A DNA stretch of 25,157 bases. Origin: Alphaproteobacteria bacterium (lineage in GTDB: Bacteria > Pseudomonadota > Alphaproteobacteria > SHVP01). The stretch spans positions 1 to 25,157 of the forward strand of contig SHVP01000028.1 in the NCBI GenBank assembly GCA_009694165.1. The letters run 5' to 3'. Each line of letters starts with the position of its first letter. The first letter of the stretch is position 1. The notes beneath the pieces are model-generated. The model did not search any database and was not told the DNA's origin. It saw only the letters and a list, made by a program, of their open reading frames with translations. Position numbers and translations under genes: made by a program. Of the stretch, positions 1 to 7,686 are shown piece by piece.

Positions 1-108
1 AGCGTCGGCCGGCCGTGGGGCCGCTTGATCGCCGCGAGCGTCGGCCGGCCGTGGGGCCGCTCGATCGTCGCCATCGTCGGCCGGCCGTGGGGCCGCTTGA
101 TCGCCGCC
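1..108. repeat. 36-bp tandem repeat, three units, in-frame in the FecR-domain gene
   Basis: Three near-identical 36-bp units lie at 1-36, 37-72 and 73-108. They share the core gtcggccggccgtggggccg and differ at a few positions. Each encodes 12 residues (RGDQAAPRPADA-like) on the minus strand. The array begins at the window edge, so the copy number is a minimum. Confidence 0.9.
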
Positions 109-894
109 ACCCTGGCCCTGGCCGCCACCCTGGCCCTGGCCGCCACCCTGGCCCTGGCCGCCACCCTGGCCCTGGCCGCCTGCCGCCCGGGTGCCGCTTG
201 CCGTCGCGGCCTGTCCGCCGCCCTGCTGGGCCGACGCAGCCGCCGGGGCCGACTTTCTGCTTTCGAGCGTGCTAACGGTGGCGCTCAGTTGTTCGGCCGG
301 CACCTGCACGGGCCGGCTCGGCGCCGTGTTAGGCGCCCCCGCGGTGACGGCAAAGCCCGGACGGGTCACACTCTGGGTGACGCCGCCCGAGGCGACCGTC
401 ATCTGATTGCCGAACAGGAACGTGGCCTGGGTCGCGCCGTTCGGCTGGATCGTCACCAGCGCGATGCCGCCGCGAATGCCGATCGTCGCCGTCGGCGTCT
501 TCAGCGTGACCGGAGTGGTCTTGCTGATCTTGCCGCCGACCATGCGGATGACGCCCTTGGTGGCGCTGAGGGCGATCTTGCCGGTGCCCGTATTCGGGTC
601 GTAGACGAACTCGTCGAGCACGACTTCGGAATTTGGTCCGATCGAGAAGGCGGATTCATCGAGGAACAGCAGCTGCACTTGGCCGGAGGCGGCGGTGACG
701 ATGCGCTCATTAGCGACGACATTGAGGCCGACGCGCAACTCGCGCGGCTGCGCCACGGGGGGAAGCCCCTGGGCAGCGGGGTTGACGGCGGCGGCGACGC
801 CGATGTCGTCGCGGTTCTGGGCGGCGGCCGGCGCCAGCATTGTCATGGCGGTGACCGCGGCTGCGGCAGCGAACGGGATGGGGCGGATGGTCAT
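1..894 (-). CDS. FecR-domain exported protein with repeat-rich C-terminus (partial, runs off window start)
   Basis: This reads minus-strand from ATG at 894, preceded by AGAGGAAA about 6 bases upstream, and stays open for 298 codons to base 1, so the C-terminus is missing. Residues 1-25 form an Ala-rich signal peptide (MTIRPIPFAAAAAV...). A FecR-type domain follows at about residues 45-150. It shows the usual pattern of a surface-like start (ELRVGLNVVANERI), a DEFVYDPNTGTGKIAL stretch and the conserved TPTATIGIRGG turn. From about residue 215 the protein becomes Ala/Gln/Gly-rich: four GQGQGG-type hexapeptides, then 12-residue RGDQAAPRPADA-type units. FecR domains are known from periplasmic sensors and from proteins linked to exported or surface systems; the exact role here is unknown. 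It starts 11 bp after the TPR/beta-barrel gene on the same strand, so co-transcription is likely. Recognition of the domain is good; function is inference. Confidence 0.85.
   Translation of the reverse strand, partial: MTIRPIPFAAAAAVTAMTMLAPAAAQNRDDIGVAAAVNPAAQGLPPVAQPRELRVGLNVVANERIVTAASGQVQLLFLDESAFSIGPNSEVVLDEFVYDPNTGTGKIALSATKGVIRMVGGKISKTTPVTLKTPTATIGIRGGIALVTIQPNGATQATFLFGNQMTVASGGVTQSVTRPGFAVTAGAPNTAPSRPVQVPAEQLSATVSTLESRKSAPAAASAQQGGGQAATASGTRAAGGQGQGGGQGQGGGQGQGGGQGQGGGDQAAPRPADDGDDRAAPRPADARGDQAAPRPADA
109..180. repeat. 18-bp tandem repeat, four identical units, in-frame
   Basis: Four perfect copies of accctggccctggccgcc lie at 109-126, 127-144, 145-162 and 163-180. On the minus strand they encode Gly-Gln repeats (GGQGQG). 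Perfect identity suggests recent expansion and a likely length polymorphism. It abuts the 36-bp array directly. Confidence 0.92.
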
Positions 895-905
895 GGAGAT
901 TTCCT

Positions 906-2252
906 CTAGAAACGATAAGAGAGCGAACTGCTGAGCGACGAGGCGCGGTAGCGGTAATTGGGAATGTTGCTGGCGGTCGTCGTCCGCAGCCCGTTGGCGA
1001 CGAAGGACCACTTTTCGGTGAGCGGAATTGTCGCCGCGAGCCCGGCCAGCCATTGCTTGTCTTGCCGCTTGCGATCGGGATCAACGTCGGCGTTGACGTC
1101 ATGGTAGTCGCTTAGTTGCCGATTGATCGTGAACGACAGCGCTACCGGGTCGTCGCGGAGCAGCCGCCAGGCAAAAAGCCGCGTTACACCCAGGCCGAAC
1201 AGATACTCGGTGAAGGCATTCGAGTGGTCCTGGGCAGTCTGATTGGTCAGTTCCAGCCGGTTGGAAAACTGCAGGTTGCTGAGCACGGTCCAGGTCGAAC
1301 GCACACGGAAACCGGTCTCGACACCGGTCTGCCCGGACGCGGTCGGCCGCTGCGAGTCGTCGGAGAATTCTTCGCGCTTACCCTCGAGACTGAAGGTCGA
1401 ACTGAGGGCCGAGGTCCAGGGAAACGTCGTTTCGACACCGGCGCCCCAAGCGGATTCGTAATAGGCATCGCCGAGAAACACCGAGCCGAGGAGGACGTAG
1501 GGACGGATCGACGCACCCTCGATCCAGCTCTGCAGATAGGGGTGGCGCGGACCGCTGGTCAGTTCGCCAAACACAGTGTCGAGTTGACGTTGCCGGCGTT
1601 GCTTCGATCCATAGACCGTCAGGCTCGTTTCGAAGGTGTCGTTGTTCTGGGTCAGAAAATCGTAGAAATGGTTGATCTGCACGCTGGCAAAGTAATTGAT
1701 GTCGCTCTTGTTGGTGAATTGCTGGTCGAGTTCGGCCGGGACGCCGCTGGCAAGCACGCCGGTCGAGCTCGGGCCGGTATTGGCGTTGTCTGCGAAGCGG
1801 TAGCCGGCCGACAGGCCGCCCGAGAAGCGGCTGCGCGTCAGTCGGTTGTTCACCTCGGTAAGAAACGTCTTGACGCGTTGGCGGACGTCATCGGGGACGT
1901 TTGGCGTGTCAAGCACGGGCTGCAAGTAGCTGCGGGCAATCTCGAACGATCCGAGCCGGAAGTAGAGGACGCCCAGTTCCAGGCGCACGCGCGGCAAATC
2001 CGGATCGACTAACAGCATGCGTTCGAGCGCGCTGATCGCCGCCTCGAAGTTTTCTCGGCGCACCGCCAACTCGGCGAAGCGAAACGACTTGTCGAGGTTG
2101 CCAGGATCGCGGAACAGCTCCTGGAAGGCTTGGTCGTAGTCTTCTGCGAGTTGGGCGTCAGTGCCCGGAGTCTGCTGCGCCCACGACCTCGAGGGGGTGA
2201 ACGACAACGCCGTCACGAGGGCAACTATTGCCGTCAAACGAATCCACACCAT
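906..2252 (-). CDS. TPR-containing outer-membrane beta-barrel protein (DUF560/Slam-like architecture)
   Basis: The 448-residue reading starts at ATG 2252, with GGAAG about 10 bases upstream; a TTG nine codons further up is less likely. Residues 1-26 are a signal peptide (MVWIRLTAIVALVTALS... SWA-QQ). About residues 40-140 hold TPR-like helices (AELAVRRENFEAAISALERM, LELGVLYFRLGSFEIARSYL). The remaining 300 residues alternate aromatic and polar residues as beta-strands do, and the chain ends in SYRF, the terminal Phe expected for BAM-inserted barrels. This periplasmic-TPR plus barrel layout resembles the surface lipoprotein assembly modifier (DUF560) group, but a neutral label is safer. It lies 11 bp upstream of the FecR-domain gene on the same strand, suggesting that the two act together at the envelope. 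The partner relationship is inference. Confidence 0.82.
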   Translation of the reverse strand: MVWIRLTAIVALVTALSFTPSRSWAQQTPGTDAQLAEDYDQAFQELFRDPGNLDKSFRFAELAVRRENFEAAISALERMLLVDPDLPRVRLELGVLYFRLGSFEIARSYLQPVLDTPNVPDDVRQRVKTFLTEVNNRLTRSRFSGGLSAGYRFADNANTGPSSTGVLASGVPAELDQQFTNKSDINYFASVQINHFYDFLTQNNDTFETSLTVYGSKQRRQRQLDTVFGELTSGPRHPYLQSWIEGASIRPYVLLGSVFLGDAYYESAWGAGVETTFPWTSALSSTFSLEGKREEFSDDSQRPTASGQTGVETGFRVRSTWTVLSNLQFSNRLELTNQTAQDHSNAFTEYLFGLGVTRLFAWRLLRDDPVALSFTINRQLSDYHDVNADVDPDRKRQDKQWLAGLAATIPLTEKWSFVANGLRTTTASNIPNYRYRASSLSSSLSYRF

Positions 2253-2289
2253 CCGTCGAGAACTTCCAAAAATGACCAAGCCCCGATCG

Positions 2290-2622
2290 TCAGCGCGCTT
2301 TCACGCCCGAATTGCGACGCATTTTAGCCCGGGCGCGAAGTTCGAATGATGTAAAGTTTAGCCCATATGGCCGCTGGCGGCAATAACAAGCCCACTGATG
2401 TCGCACAGTGCGCAAGTCTTCGCCGATACGCCCAGCGAGGAAGCGAAAGTACATCCGAAAATCGCTGATCAGCGACCACAGCGGGTGGGTGAAGGTCGCC
2501 GGTCGGTTTCGCTCGATGGCGTAGTGGCCGATCCAGGCAAAACCGTAACCTGCCACCACCGCTGTCATTAGGTACCACAGGCTGCCGGTCGACCGAAGCG
2601 CGATAACGCTCACAATTGTCAT
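2290..2622 (-). CDS. DUF962 / Mpo1-like membrane protein, probably 5'-truncated
   Basis: The 110-residue reading begins at ATG 2622. Its core VAGYGFAWIGHYAIERNRP followed by ATFTHPLWSLISDFRMY is the signature of the DUF962/Mpo1-like family, small multi-pass membrane proteins related to yeast YGL010w. Family members normally begin with about 25-30 further residues (a FWPFY...EH...RxLHxxGT segment) before the first membrane helix. Here the reading starts directly at that helix (MTIVSVIAL). Upstream on the minus strand no frame supplies the missing segment; only a possible HYI or GTT trace occurs about 20 bp upstream, out of frame. The C-terminal 40 residues after RTVRHQW look unlike the family. 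The gene starts where the divergent dehydrogenase gene also begins abnormally. Family assignment is confident; function of this copy is doubtful. Confidence 0.7.
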   Translation of the reverse strand: MTIVSVIALRSTGSLWYLMTAVVAGYGFAWIGHYAIERNRPATFTHPLWSLISDFRMYFRFLAGRIGEDLRTVRHQWACYCRQRPYGLNFTSFELRARAKMRRNSGVKAR

Positions 2623-4055
2623 GGCTGTACCGACTTAATGTAGTGCCCGGCACCCGGGCCGGCTGTGCCGTCGACGAGGCGGCGGAATTCACCGATCGTG
2701 TCGCCCCGCCCGTGCTCGAGAGCTACACGCGGGAGGGTCAGCTGGTGAATCGTATTCGCCACAACCCGGCCTGGGACCGCGTCGCACGCGAAGTTTACGA
2801 ACGGGGCGCGGTCGGCCTCAATTACACGGCCGATCCGGCACCCTATCTGGTCACCTTCGCCATGGGCTACCTGCTGTCGCAGTCGGACGTTGCGTTGCAT
2901 TGCCTGGTGACGATGACAGGCGCGGTCGCCTATGTGATCGATCGCTTTGCCCCGCCGGCGGTCCGGCAAAAATACTTGGCCAAGATGACCCGCATGGATG
3001 GCCAGGCTCTGTCGGGGAAAACGTGGGCGACCGAATTGCATGGCGGCAGCGACGTTGGCGCGACGACGACTATCGCGCGCCGCCAGGACGCACACATCCG
3101 GCTCAACGGTTTGAAGTGGTTCACCAGCAATGCCAACGGCGGACTTGCGGTGGCGCCGCCGCCGACCGGGTTCAAGCTGATGATGGAAGCGCTCGAATTC
3201 AGTCGCATCCATAACGCTATGGGCTCGGTCGGGGTGCAGCGGCGCGCCTTTCTCGAAGCGGTCAGTTATCTGTCGCACCGGGCGGCGTTTGGCCATCCGC
3301 TGCTCACCTATCCGATGATTCAGGACGAATTGGTGAAGATGCTGACGCGCCTGGAAAGCGGCTGCGCCCTCGCCTTCGCCGCCGCCGAGGCGTTCGATCA
3401 GGCGCATGTCACCGATCTCGACGCCGAAGACGGCCGGCGCGCCTGGCTCCGCATGGTGACGGCGCTCGCCAAATTCCAGACCGCGGAAGACGCCAATGTA
3501 TTGGCGCGGTCGGCGATCGAACTGATGGGCGGTAACGCTTATACGTACGACTACGTAACGCCGCGGCTGTTGCGCGATGCGCAGGTTCTGACCGTGTGGG
3601 AGGGGCCGGCCAACATCCAAGCGCTCGAGGTGCTGCGCATGATCGGCAACCGGGCGCCCGGCTTCGCCGCCTTTGAGCAGCGCGTGGGCGAGATCACGGA
3701 GAGCGCCCCCGAGGGTCTGGGGCCGATCGTTCGACCGGTCAGCGAGGCGCTCGGACTATGCCGTCGGGTGGTCGATTACGTTCGTGGCGCTCCCAAGGAG
3801 TCGAGCAAGCACGCCCGCAAACTGTTAGTTTTGTTGGCTGATACGCTGGAAGCCTTGCTCTTGCTCGAGGAGGCGATCGCCGATTGGCGCGGGGGCGATG
3901 CCCGCAAGGCGCTGGTCGCGCGCGCCTATATGGACGAGCGGTTGGCACCGGCTCGCGACCGCCGGATCGGGCCAGGCCATGACTGGTCGGGCCCGCATTT
4001 CGATGCCCTGATCGGCTACGAGCCCATCCCGCTTCGCCCGGGGATCCTGGGCTAA
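2616..4055 (+). CDS. AidB-like acyl-CoA dehydrogenase, N-terminally truncated and missing part of the middle domain
   Basis: This ORF of up to 479 codons has no good start: candidates are TTG 2616 and GTG 2643, with no ribosome site. From AAEFTDRVAPPVLESY it matches the AidB-like/isovaleryl-type acyl-CoA dehydrogenase family. Seen are GTW-type ATELHGGSDVGATTT, LKWFTSNANGG, the helix ALEFSRIHNAMGSVG, the GGNAYTYD motif and the VWEGPANIQALEVL segment carrying the catalytic-type Glu (residue 329). Two abnormalities are visible. The first roughly 40 residues typical of the family are absent. At about base 3151 (residue 179) the chain jumps from NGGLAVA straight to PPPTGFKLMMEALEF, skipping roughly 55 residues of the beta-barrel domain, without loss of frame. 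The C-terminal four-helix part is complete. It is likely non-functional or altered; comparison lengths are from memory of the family. Confidence 0.75.
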   Translation: MSWLYRLNVVPGTRAGCAVDEAAEFTDRVAPPVLESYTREGQLVNRIRHNPAWDRVAREVYERGAVGLNYTADPAPYLVTFAMGYLLSQSDVALHCLVTMTGAVAYVIDRFAPPAVRQKYLAKMTRMDGQALSGKTWATELHGGSDVGATTTIARRQDAHIRLNGLKWFTSNANGGLAVAPPPTGFKLMMEALEFSRIHNAMGSVGVQRRAFLEAVSYLSHRAAFGHPLLTYPMIQDELVKMLTRLESGCALAFAAAEAFDQAHVTDLDAEDGRRAWLRMVTALAKFQTAEDANVLARSAIELMGGNAYTYDYVTPRLLRDAQVLTVWEGPANIQALEVLRMIGNRAPGFAAFEQRVGEITESAPEGLGPIVRPVSEALGLCRRVVDYVRGAPKESSKHARKLLVLLADTLEALLLLEEAIADWRGGDARKALVARAYMDERLAPARDRRIGPGHDWSGPHFDALIGYEPIPLRPGILG

Positions 4056-4062
4056 GCCTCCG

Positions 4063-4087
4063 GGCGGCTGGCGGATCGCCGCCTTTT
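4063..4087 (+). terminator. Candidate rho-independent terminator after the AidB-like dehydrogenase gene
   Basis: A 6-bp GC stem, ggcggc (4063-4068) with gccgcc (4078-4083), encloses a 9-base loop and is followed by tttt at 4084-4087. It lies just after the stop codon at 4055 and before the thiolase gene. The T-tract is short, so this is tentative. Confidence 0.4.
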
Positions 4088-4150
4088 CAGCGACTATTGC
4101 CGTTCAATCCCGCCATTTTCGGGACTCCTGTGCGTGGAAAGGAAGCTTCC

Positions 4151-5287
4151 ATGAAGAATGTCGTCATCGCGGGCTATGTCCGTTCGCCCTTTCATTTTGC
4201 CAAGAAGGGGCAGCTCGCCAAGGTTCGCCCCGACGAAATCGCCGGGCAGGTGGTGCGTGCCCTGGTGCAGCGCACCGGCATCGACCCCAAGGACATCGAA
4301 GACGTGATTATGGGCTGCGCTTTCCCGGAGGGCGAACAGGGCTTCAACGTCGCGCGTATCGTCGGGTTCATCGCCGACCTGCCGATCACGGTTGCCGGAA
4401 CGACCGTCAATCGTTTTTGCGGCTCCTCGATGCAGGCCATCCACATGGCGGCAGGCGCTATTCAGATGAACGCGGGCAATGTGTTCATCTGCGCGGGGAT
4501 CGAGTCGATGACGCGAATTCCGATGGCGGGCTTCAATCCGTTGCCTCATCCCGGCCTCTACAAGGATCACCCGGACGTCTACATGTCGATGGGCGAGACC
4601 GCCGAGAACGTCGCCAAGCGCTACAAGATCGATCGCAAACGCCAGGAAGAATTCGCCGTGGCGAGCCACAAGAAGGCCGCTGCTGCACGGAGCGCCGGCG
4701 AGCTGAAGGACGAGATTACCGCGATCACCCAAGGCAATCTGCGGGTCGAAGAAGACGGCTGCATTCGGCCCGATTCGACGGCCGAGGCCCTGGCCGGCCT
4801 GGAGCCAACGTTCGACAAGGCGGGAACGGTAACCGCCGGGACCTCGTCGCCGCTCACCGACGGTGCGGCGGCGGTGCTGGTGTGCAGCGAGGAATACGCC
4901 AAGGCGCATGGCATGAAGTCGCTCGCGCGGATCAAGAGCATTGCCGTCTTCGGCTGTTCGCCCGACATCATGGGCATGGGACCGGTCGGAGCGACGAAGA
5001 AAGCTCTTGATCGCGCCAAGCTCGCGATCAAGGACATCGACGTGATCGAATTGAACGAGGCGTTCGCCTCACAGGCGCTCGCGGTCATGGCCGAGGCCGG
5101 CATCTCGCTGGAAAAGACCAATCTCGACGGCGGTGCGATCGCCCTGGGTCACCCGCTGGGGGCCACCGGCGCGCGCATCACCGGCAAGACCGCCAGCCTG
5201 CTCAAACGCGAGGGCAAGCAATTCGGTCTTGCGACTCAATGCATCGGCGGCGGCCAAGGCATCGCCACCATTCTGGAAGCGGTCTAG
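4151..5287 (+). CDS. Acetyl-CoA C-acyltransferase (thiolase), beta-oxidation
   Basis: The 378-residue protein starts at ATG 4151 after aaggaag. It is a thiolase of the fatty-acid oxidation type, which cleaves 3-ketoacyl-CoA with CoA to acetyl-CoA plus a shortened acyl-CoA. The nucleophilic Cys90 sits in NRFCGSSMQAIHMAA. The C-terminal half carries ELNEAFASQALAV, then GGAIALGHPLGATGA with the active His, and TQCIGGGQG with the second active-site Cys. Length is normal for a thiolase subunit. It is the first gene of a plus-strand run: the multifunctional dehydrogenase/hydratase begins 26 bp after it and an acyl-CoA dehydrogenase follows, so the three steps of the beta-oxidation cycle are encoded together. 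A biosynthetic acetoacetyl-CoA thiolase role is less likely from this context. Confidence 0.95.
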   Translation: MKNVVIAGYVRSPFHFAKKGQLAKVRPDEIAGQVVRALVQRTGIDPKDIEDVIMGCAFPEGEQGFNVARIVGFIADLPITVAGTTVNRFCGSSMQAIHMAAGAIQMNAGNVFICAGIESMTRIPMAGFNPLPHPGLYKDHPDVYMSMGETAENVAKRYKIDRKRQEEFAVASHKKAAAARSAGELKDEITAITQGNLRVEEDGCIRPDSTAEALAGLEPTFDKAGTVTAGTSSPLTDGAAAVLVCSEEYAKAHGMKSLARIKSIAVFGCSPDIMGMGPVGATKKALDRAKLAIKDIDVIELNEAFASQALAVMAEAGISLEKTNLDGGAIALGHPLGATGARITGKTASLLKREGKQFGLATQCIGGGQGIATILEAV

Positions 5288-5313
5288 GCCGCGGCGGGCA
5301 GGAGAGGTCGTCC

Positions 5314-7653
5314 ATGGAGATAAAAAAAGTCGCCGTGCTCGGCGCTGGCGTCATGGGGAGCGGCATCGCCGCCCATGTCGCCAATGCCGGCATCCCGGTC
5401 GTGCTGCTCGATATCGTGCCGCAAGGATCCAACAACCGGAATGCGTTGGCTGAGGGCGCGATCGAGCGCATGCGTAAGACCAACCCGGCCCCGCTCATGC
5501 ATGAGCGCACTGCTCGGCTGATCACGCCGGGAAACCTCGAGGACCACATCGGTCTGCTCGCCGACTGCGACTGGATCTGCGAGGCGGTGCTGGAACGGCT
5601 CGACGTCAAGCACACGACCTATAAGAAGGTCGATGCCGCGCGCAAGAAGGGATCGATCGTCACTTCCAATACCTCGACCATCCCGCTGCAGCGCCTGATC
5701 GAGCCGCTGCCGAAGTCCTTCCAGGAGGACTTTGCCATCACTCATTTCTTCAATCCGCCGCGCTACATGCGCTTGTTCGAATTGGTAGGAGGAGCGGCGA
5801 CGAAACCCGACGTGCTGAAGACCCTCGCGGTCTTTGGCGAGATCAACCTCGGCAAGGAAGTGGTGCCCTGTAAGGACACGCCCGGCTTCATCGCCAATCG
5901 GATCGGGATTTTCTGGAGCATGGTGGCGACGCAGAAGGCCGTCGATCTTGGCCTGACAGTGGAAGACGCCGACGCCATCGTCGGGCGACCGATGGGCATC
6001 CCGAAAACCGGTATCTTCGGACTGATGGACCTCACCGGCATCGACCTCAAGCCGCATGTACTCGGCAGCATGCGTGATTTTCTGCAGAAGGCGGACGCCT
6101 TCCATGGCCACTACAACGACAAGCACCCGTTGAACGCGCTCACCGACAAAATGATCAAGGAGGGGTACACCGGGCGCAAGGGCAAGGGTGGGTTCTACCG
6201 GCTGCAGAAGAACGGTGCCGAACGCATCAAGGAGGCGATCGATCTCAAGACCGGCGAGTATCGCGTGTCGGTCAAGTCGACGCTGAAGAGCGCCGACGCC
6301 GGCAAGAAGGGGCTGCGCGCGCTGAGCGAGTTTCCCGACAAGGGCGGCGAATACGCCTGGCAGGTGCTGGCCCACGTGCTCAAATACGCGGCCGACCTTG
6401 TTCCCGAGATTTCCGACGACATCATCAAGGTCGACGAGGCGATGAAGGCGGGCTACGCCTGGAAATACGGGCCCTTCGAACAGATCGACCAGCTCGGCAC
6501 CGCCTATTTCGCCGAGCGCCTGGCCAAGTCGGGCCTCGCCGTTCCGGCCATCGTCCAGAAGGCCAACGGCCGGCCATTCTATCGCGAGGAGGGCGGCAAG
6601 AAACAATACCTCACGGTCAAGGGCGACTACGCCGATCTCGTCGTTTCCGAAGACGCCTGGACGCTGGCCGACAAGAAGCGTGGCAAGAAGCCGATCGCGT
6701 CCAATTCCTCCGCCAGCATCTGGGACGTGGGCGATGGCGTCGCCTGCCTCGAGTTCCACAGCAAGATGAACTCGCTCGACGCCAACTCGGTCGCCATGGT
6801 CAAGGAGGCGGCCAAGATCGACAAGAAGGGGTTCAAGGCGCTGATCATCGGCAACGACTCCGATAATTTCTCGGTCGGCGCCAATATCGGGCTCGGGCTG
6901 TTCGCCGCCAATACCGCGATGTGGCCAGTGCTCGACCAGAACATCAGGGAAGGACAGGACGCCTATCTGGCGCTGAAATATGCCCCGTTCCCGGTGGTTG
7001 GCGCCCCGGCCGGCATGGCCTTGGGCGGCGGTTGCGAGGTCAATCTGCATTGCTCGGCCGTGCAGGCCCATGCCGAACTCTATATGGGCCTGGTCGAGGT
7101 CGGCGTCGGCCTCATTCCGGGTTGGGGTGGCACCAAGGAAATGATCATGCGCCACGCGCTCAACAAGAAGCGCCCCGGTGGCCCGATGCCGCCGGTGGCT
7201 GAGGCCTTCCAGACCATCGGCTTAGCCAAGGTGTCGAAGTCGGCCGACGAGGCGCGCTCGTTGCTGTTCCTACGCGAAACCGACGGCATCACCATGAACC
7301 GCAAGCGCCTGCTGGCCGACGCCAAAAAGCGGGCGCTTGCCCTGCTGGCGGCCGGCTACAAGCCGCCGCCCAAGGACGTCGAAGTGTCGCTGCCGGGGGC
7401 GACGGCGCGCGTCGCCCTGGCGATGGCGGTCAACGATCTTGCCAAGGCGGGCAAGGCGACACCGCACGACGTGACGGTCTCGGCGGAACTCGCGGGCGTT
7501 CTCTCGGGTGGCGAGACCGACGTCACCGAAACGGTGAAGGAGAAAGACCTGCTGGCGCTGGAGCGGGCGGCGATGGCCCGCCTGTTCCGCAATTCGCGGA
7601 CGCTCGACCGCATCGAACACATGCTCGAAACGGGCAAGCCGCTCCGCAACTAG
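5314..7653 (+). CDS. 3-hydroxyacyl-CoA dehydrogenase / enoyl-CoA hydratase bifunctional protein (HAD-ECH order)
   Basis: The 779-residue protein starts at ATG 5314 after ggagag. The N-terminal half is an NAD-dependent 3-hydroxyacyl-CoA dehydrogenase. It shows the dinucleotide-binding GAGVMG at residues 10-15, SNTSTIPL, the catalytic THFFNPPRYM and the C-terminal-domain entry CKDTPGFIANR. A second HAD C-terminal region covers GGEYAWQVLAHVLKYAADLVP. From about residue 475 comes a crotonase fold: SVGANIGL, the oxyanion-hole segment MALGGGCEV and VGVGLIPGWGGTKEM. The order is dehydrogenase first and hydratase second, the reverse of E. coli FadB; this type is common in Alphaproteobacteria. It hydrates trans-2-enoyl-CoA and oxidises the product, feeding the upstream thiolase. 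The bases gaggtcgtccatgga around the start recur exactly at the SCP2 gene start (11352). Confidence 0.95.
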   Translation: MEIKKVAVLGAGVMGSGIAAHVANAGIPVVLLDIVPQGSNNRNALAEGAIERMRKTNPAPLMHERTARLITPGNLEDHIGLLADCDWICEAVLERLDVKHTTYKKVDAARKKGSIVTSNTSTIPLQRLIEPLPKSFQEDFAITHFFNPPRYMRLFELVGGAATKPDVLKTLAVFGEINLGKEVVPCKDTPGFIANRIGIFWSMVATQKAVDLGLTVEDADAIVGRPMGIPKTGIFGLMDLTGIDLKPHVLGSMRDFLQKADAFHGHYNDKHPLNALTDKMIKEGYTGRKGKGGFYRLQKNGAERIKEAIDLKTGEYRVSVKSTLKSADAGKKGLRALSEFPDKGGEYAWQVLAHVLKYAADLVPEISDDIIKVDEAMKAGYAWKYGPFEQIDQLGTAYFAERLAKSGLAVPAIVQKANGRPFYREEGGKKQYLTVKGDYADLVVSEDAWTLADKKRGKKPIASNSSASIWDVGDGVACLEFHSKMNSLDANSVAMVKEAAKIDKKGFKALIIGNDSDNFSVGANIGLGLFAANTAMWPVLDQNIREGQDAYLALKYAPFPVVGAPAGMALGGGCEVNLHCSAVQAHAELYMGLVEVGVGLIPGWGGTKEMIMRHALNKKRPGGPMPPVAEAFQTIGLAKVSKSADEARSLLFLRETDGITMNRKRLLADAKKRALALLAAGYKPPPKDVEVSLPGATARVALAMAVNDLAKAGKATPHDVTVSAELAGVLSGGETDVTETVKEKDLLALERAAMARLFRNSRTLDRIEHMLETGKPLRN

Positions 7654-7686
7654 GAACGTTGGCCCGAAGCAAGGGAAGTTACCGCC

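Noticed and set aside
1..180. Repeat arrays as a possible CRISPR
   Set aside because: Units are directly adjacent with no unique spacers, have lengths in multiples of three and encode an in-frame protein tail.
1116..2012. Plus-strand open frame of 298 codons opposite the TPR/beta-barrel gene
   Set aside because: No motif or ribosome site; the minus strand has a signal peptide, TPR helices and a terminal Phe barrel end.
5284..7155. Long minus-strand open frame opposite the HAD-ECH gene (623 codons)
   Set aside because: It is a shadow of a high-G+C gene: its composition is dominated by His, Asp, Gly, Arg and Leu without domain motifs, and the plus strand encodes a complete known enzyme.
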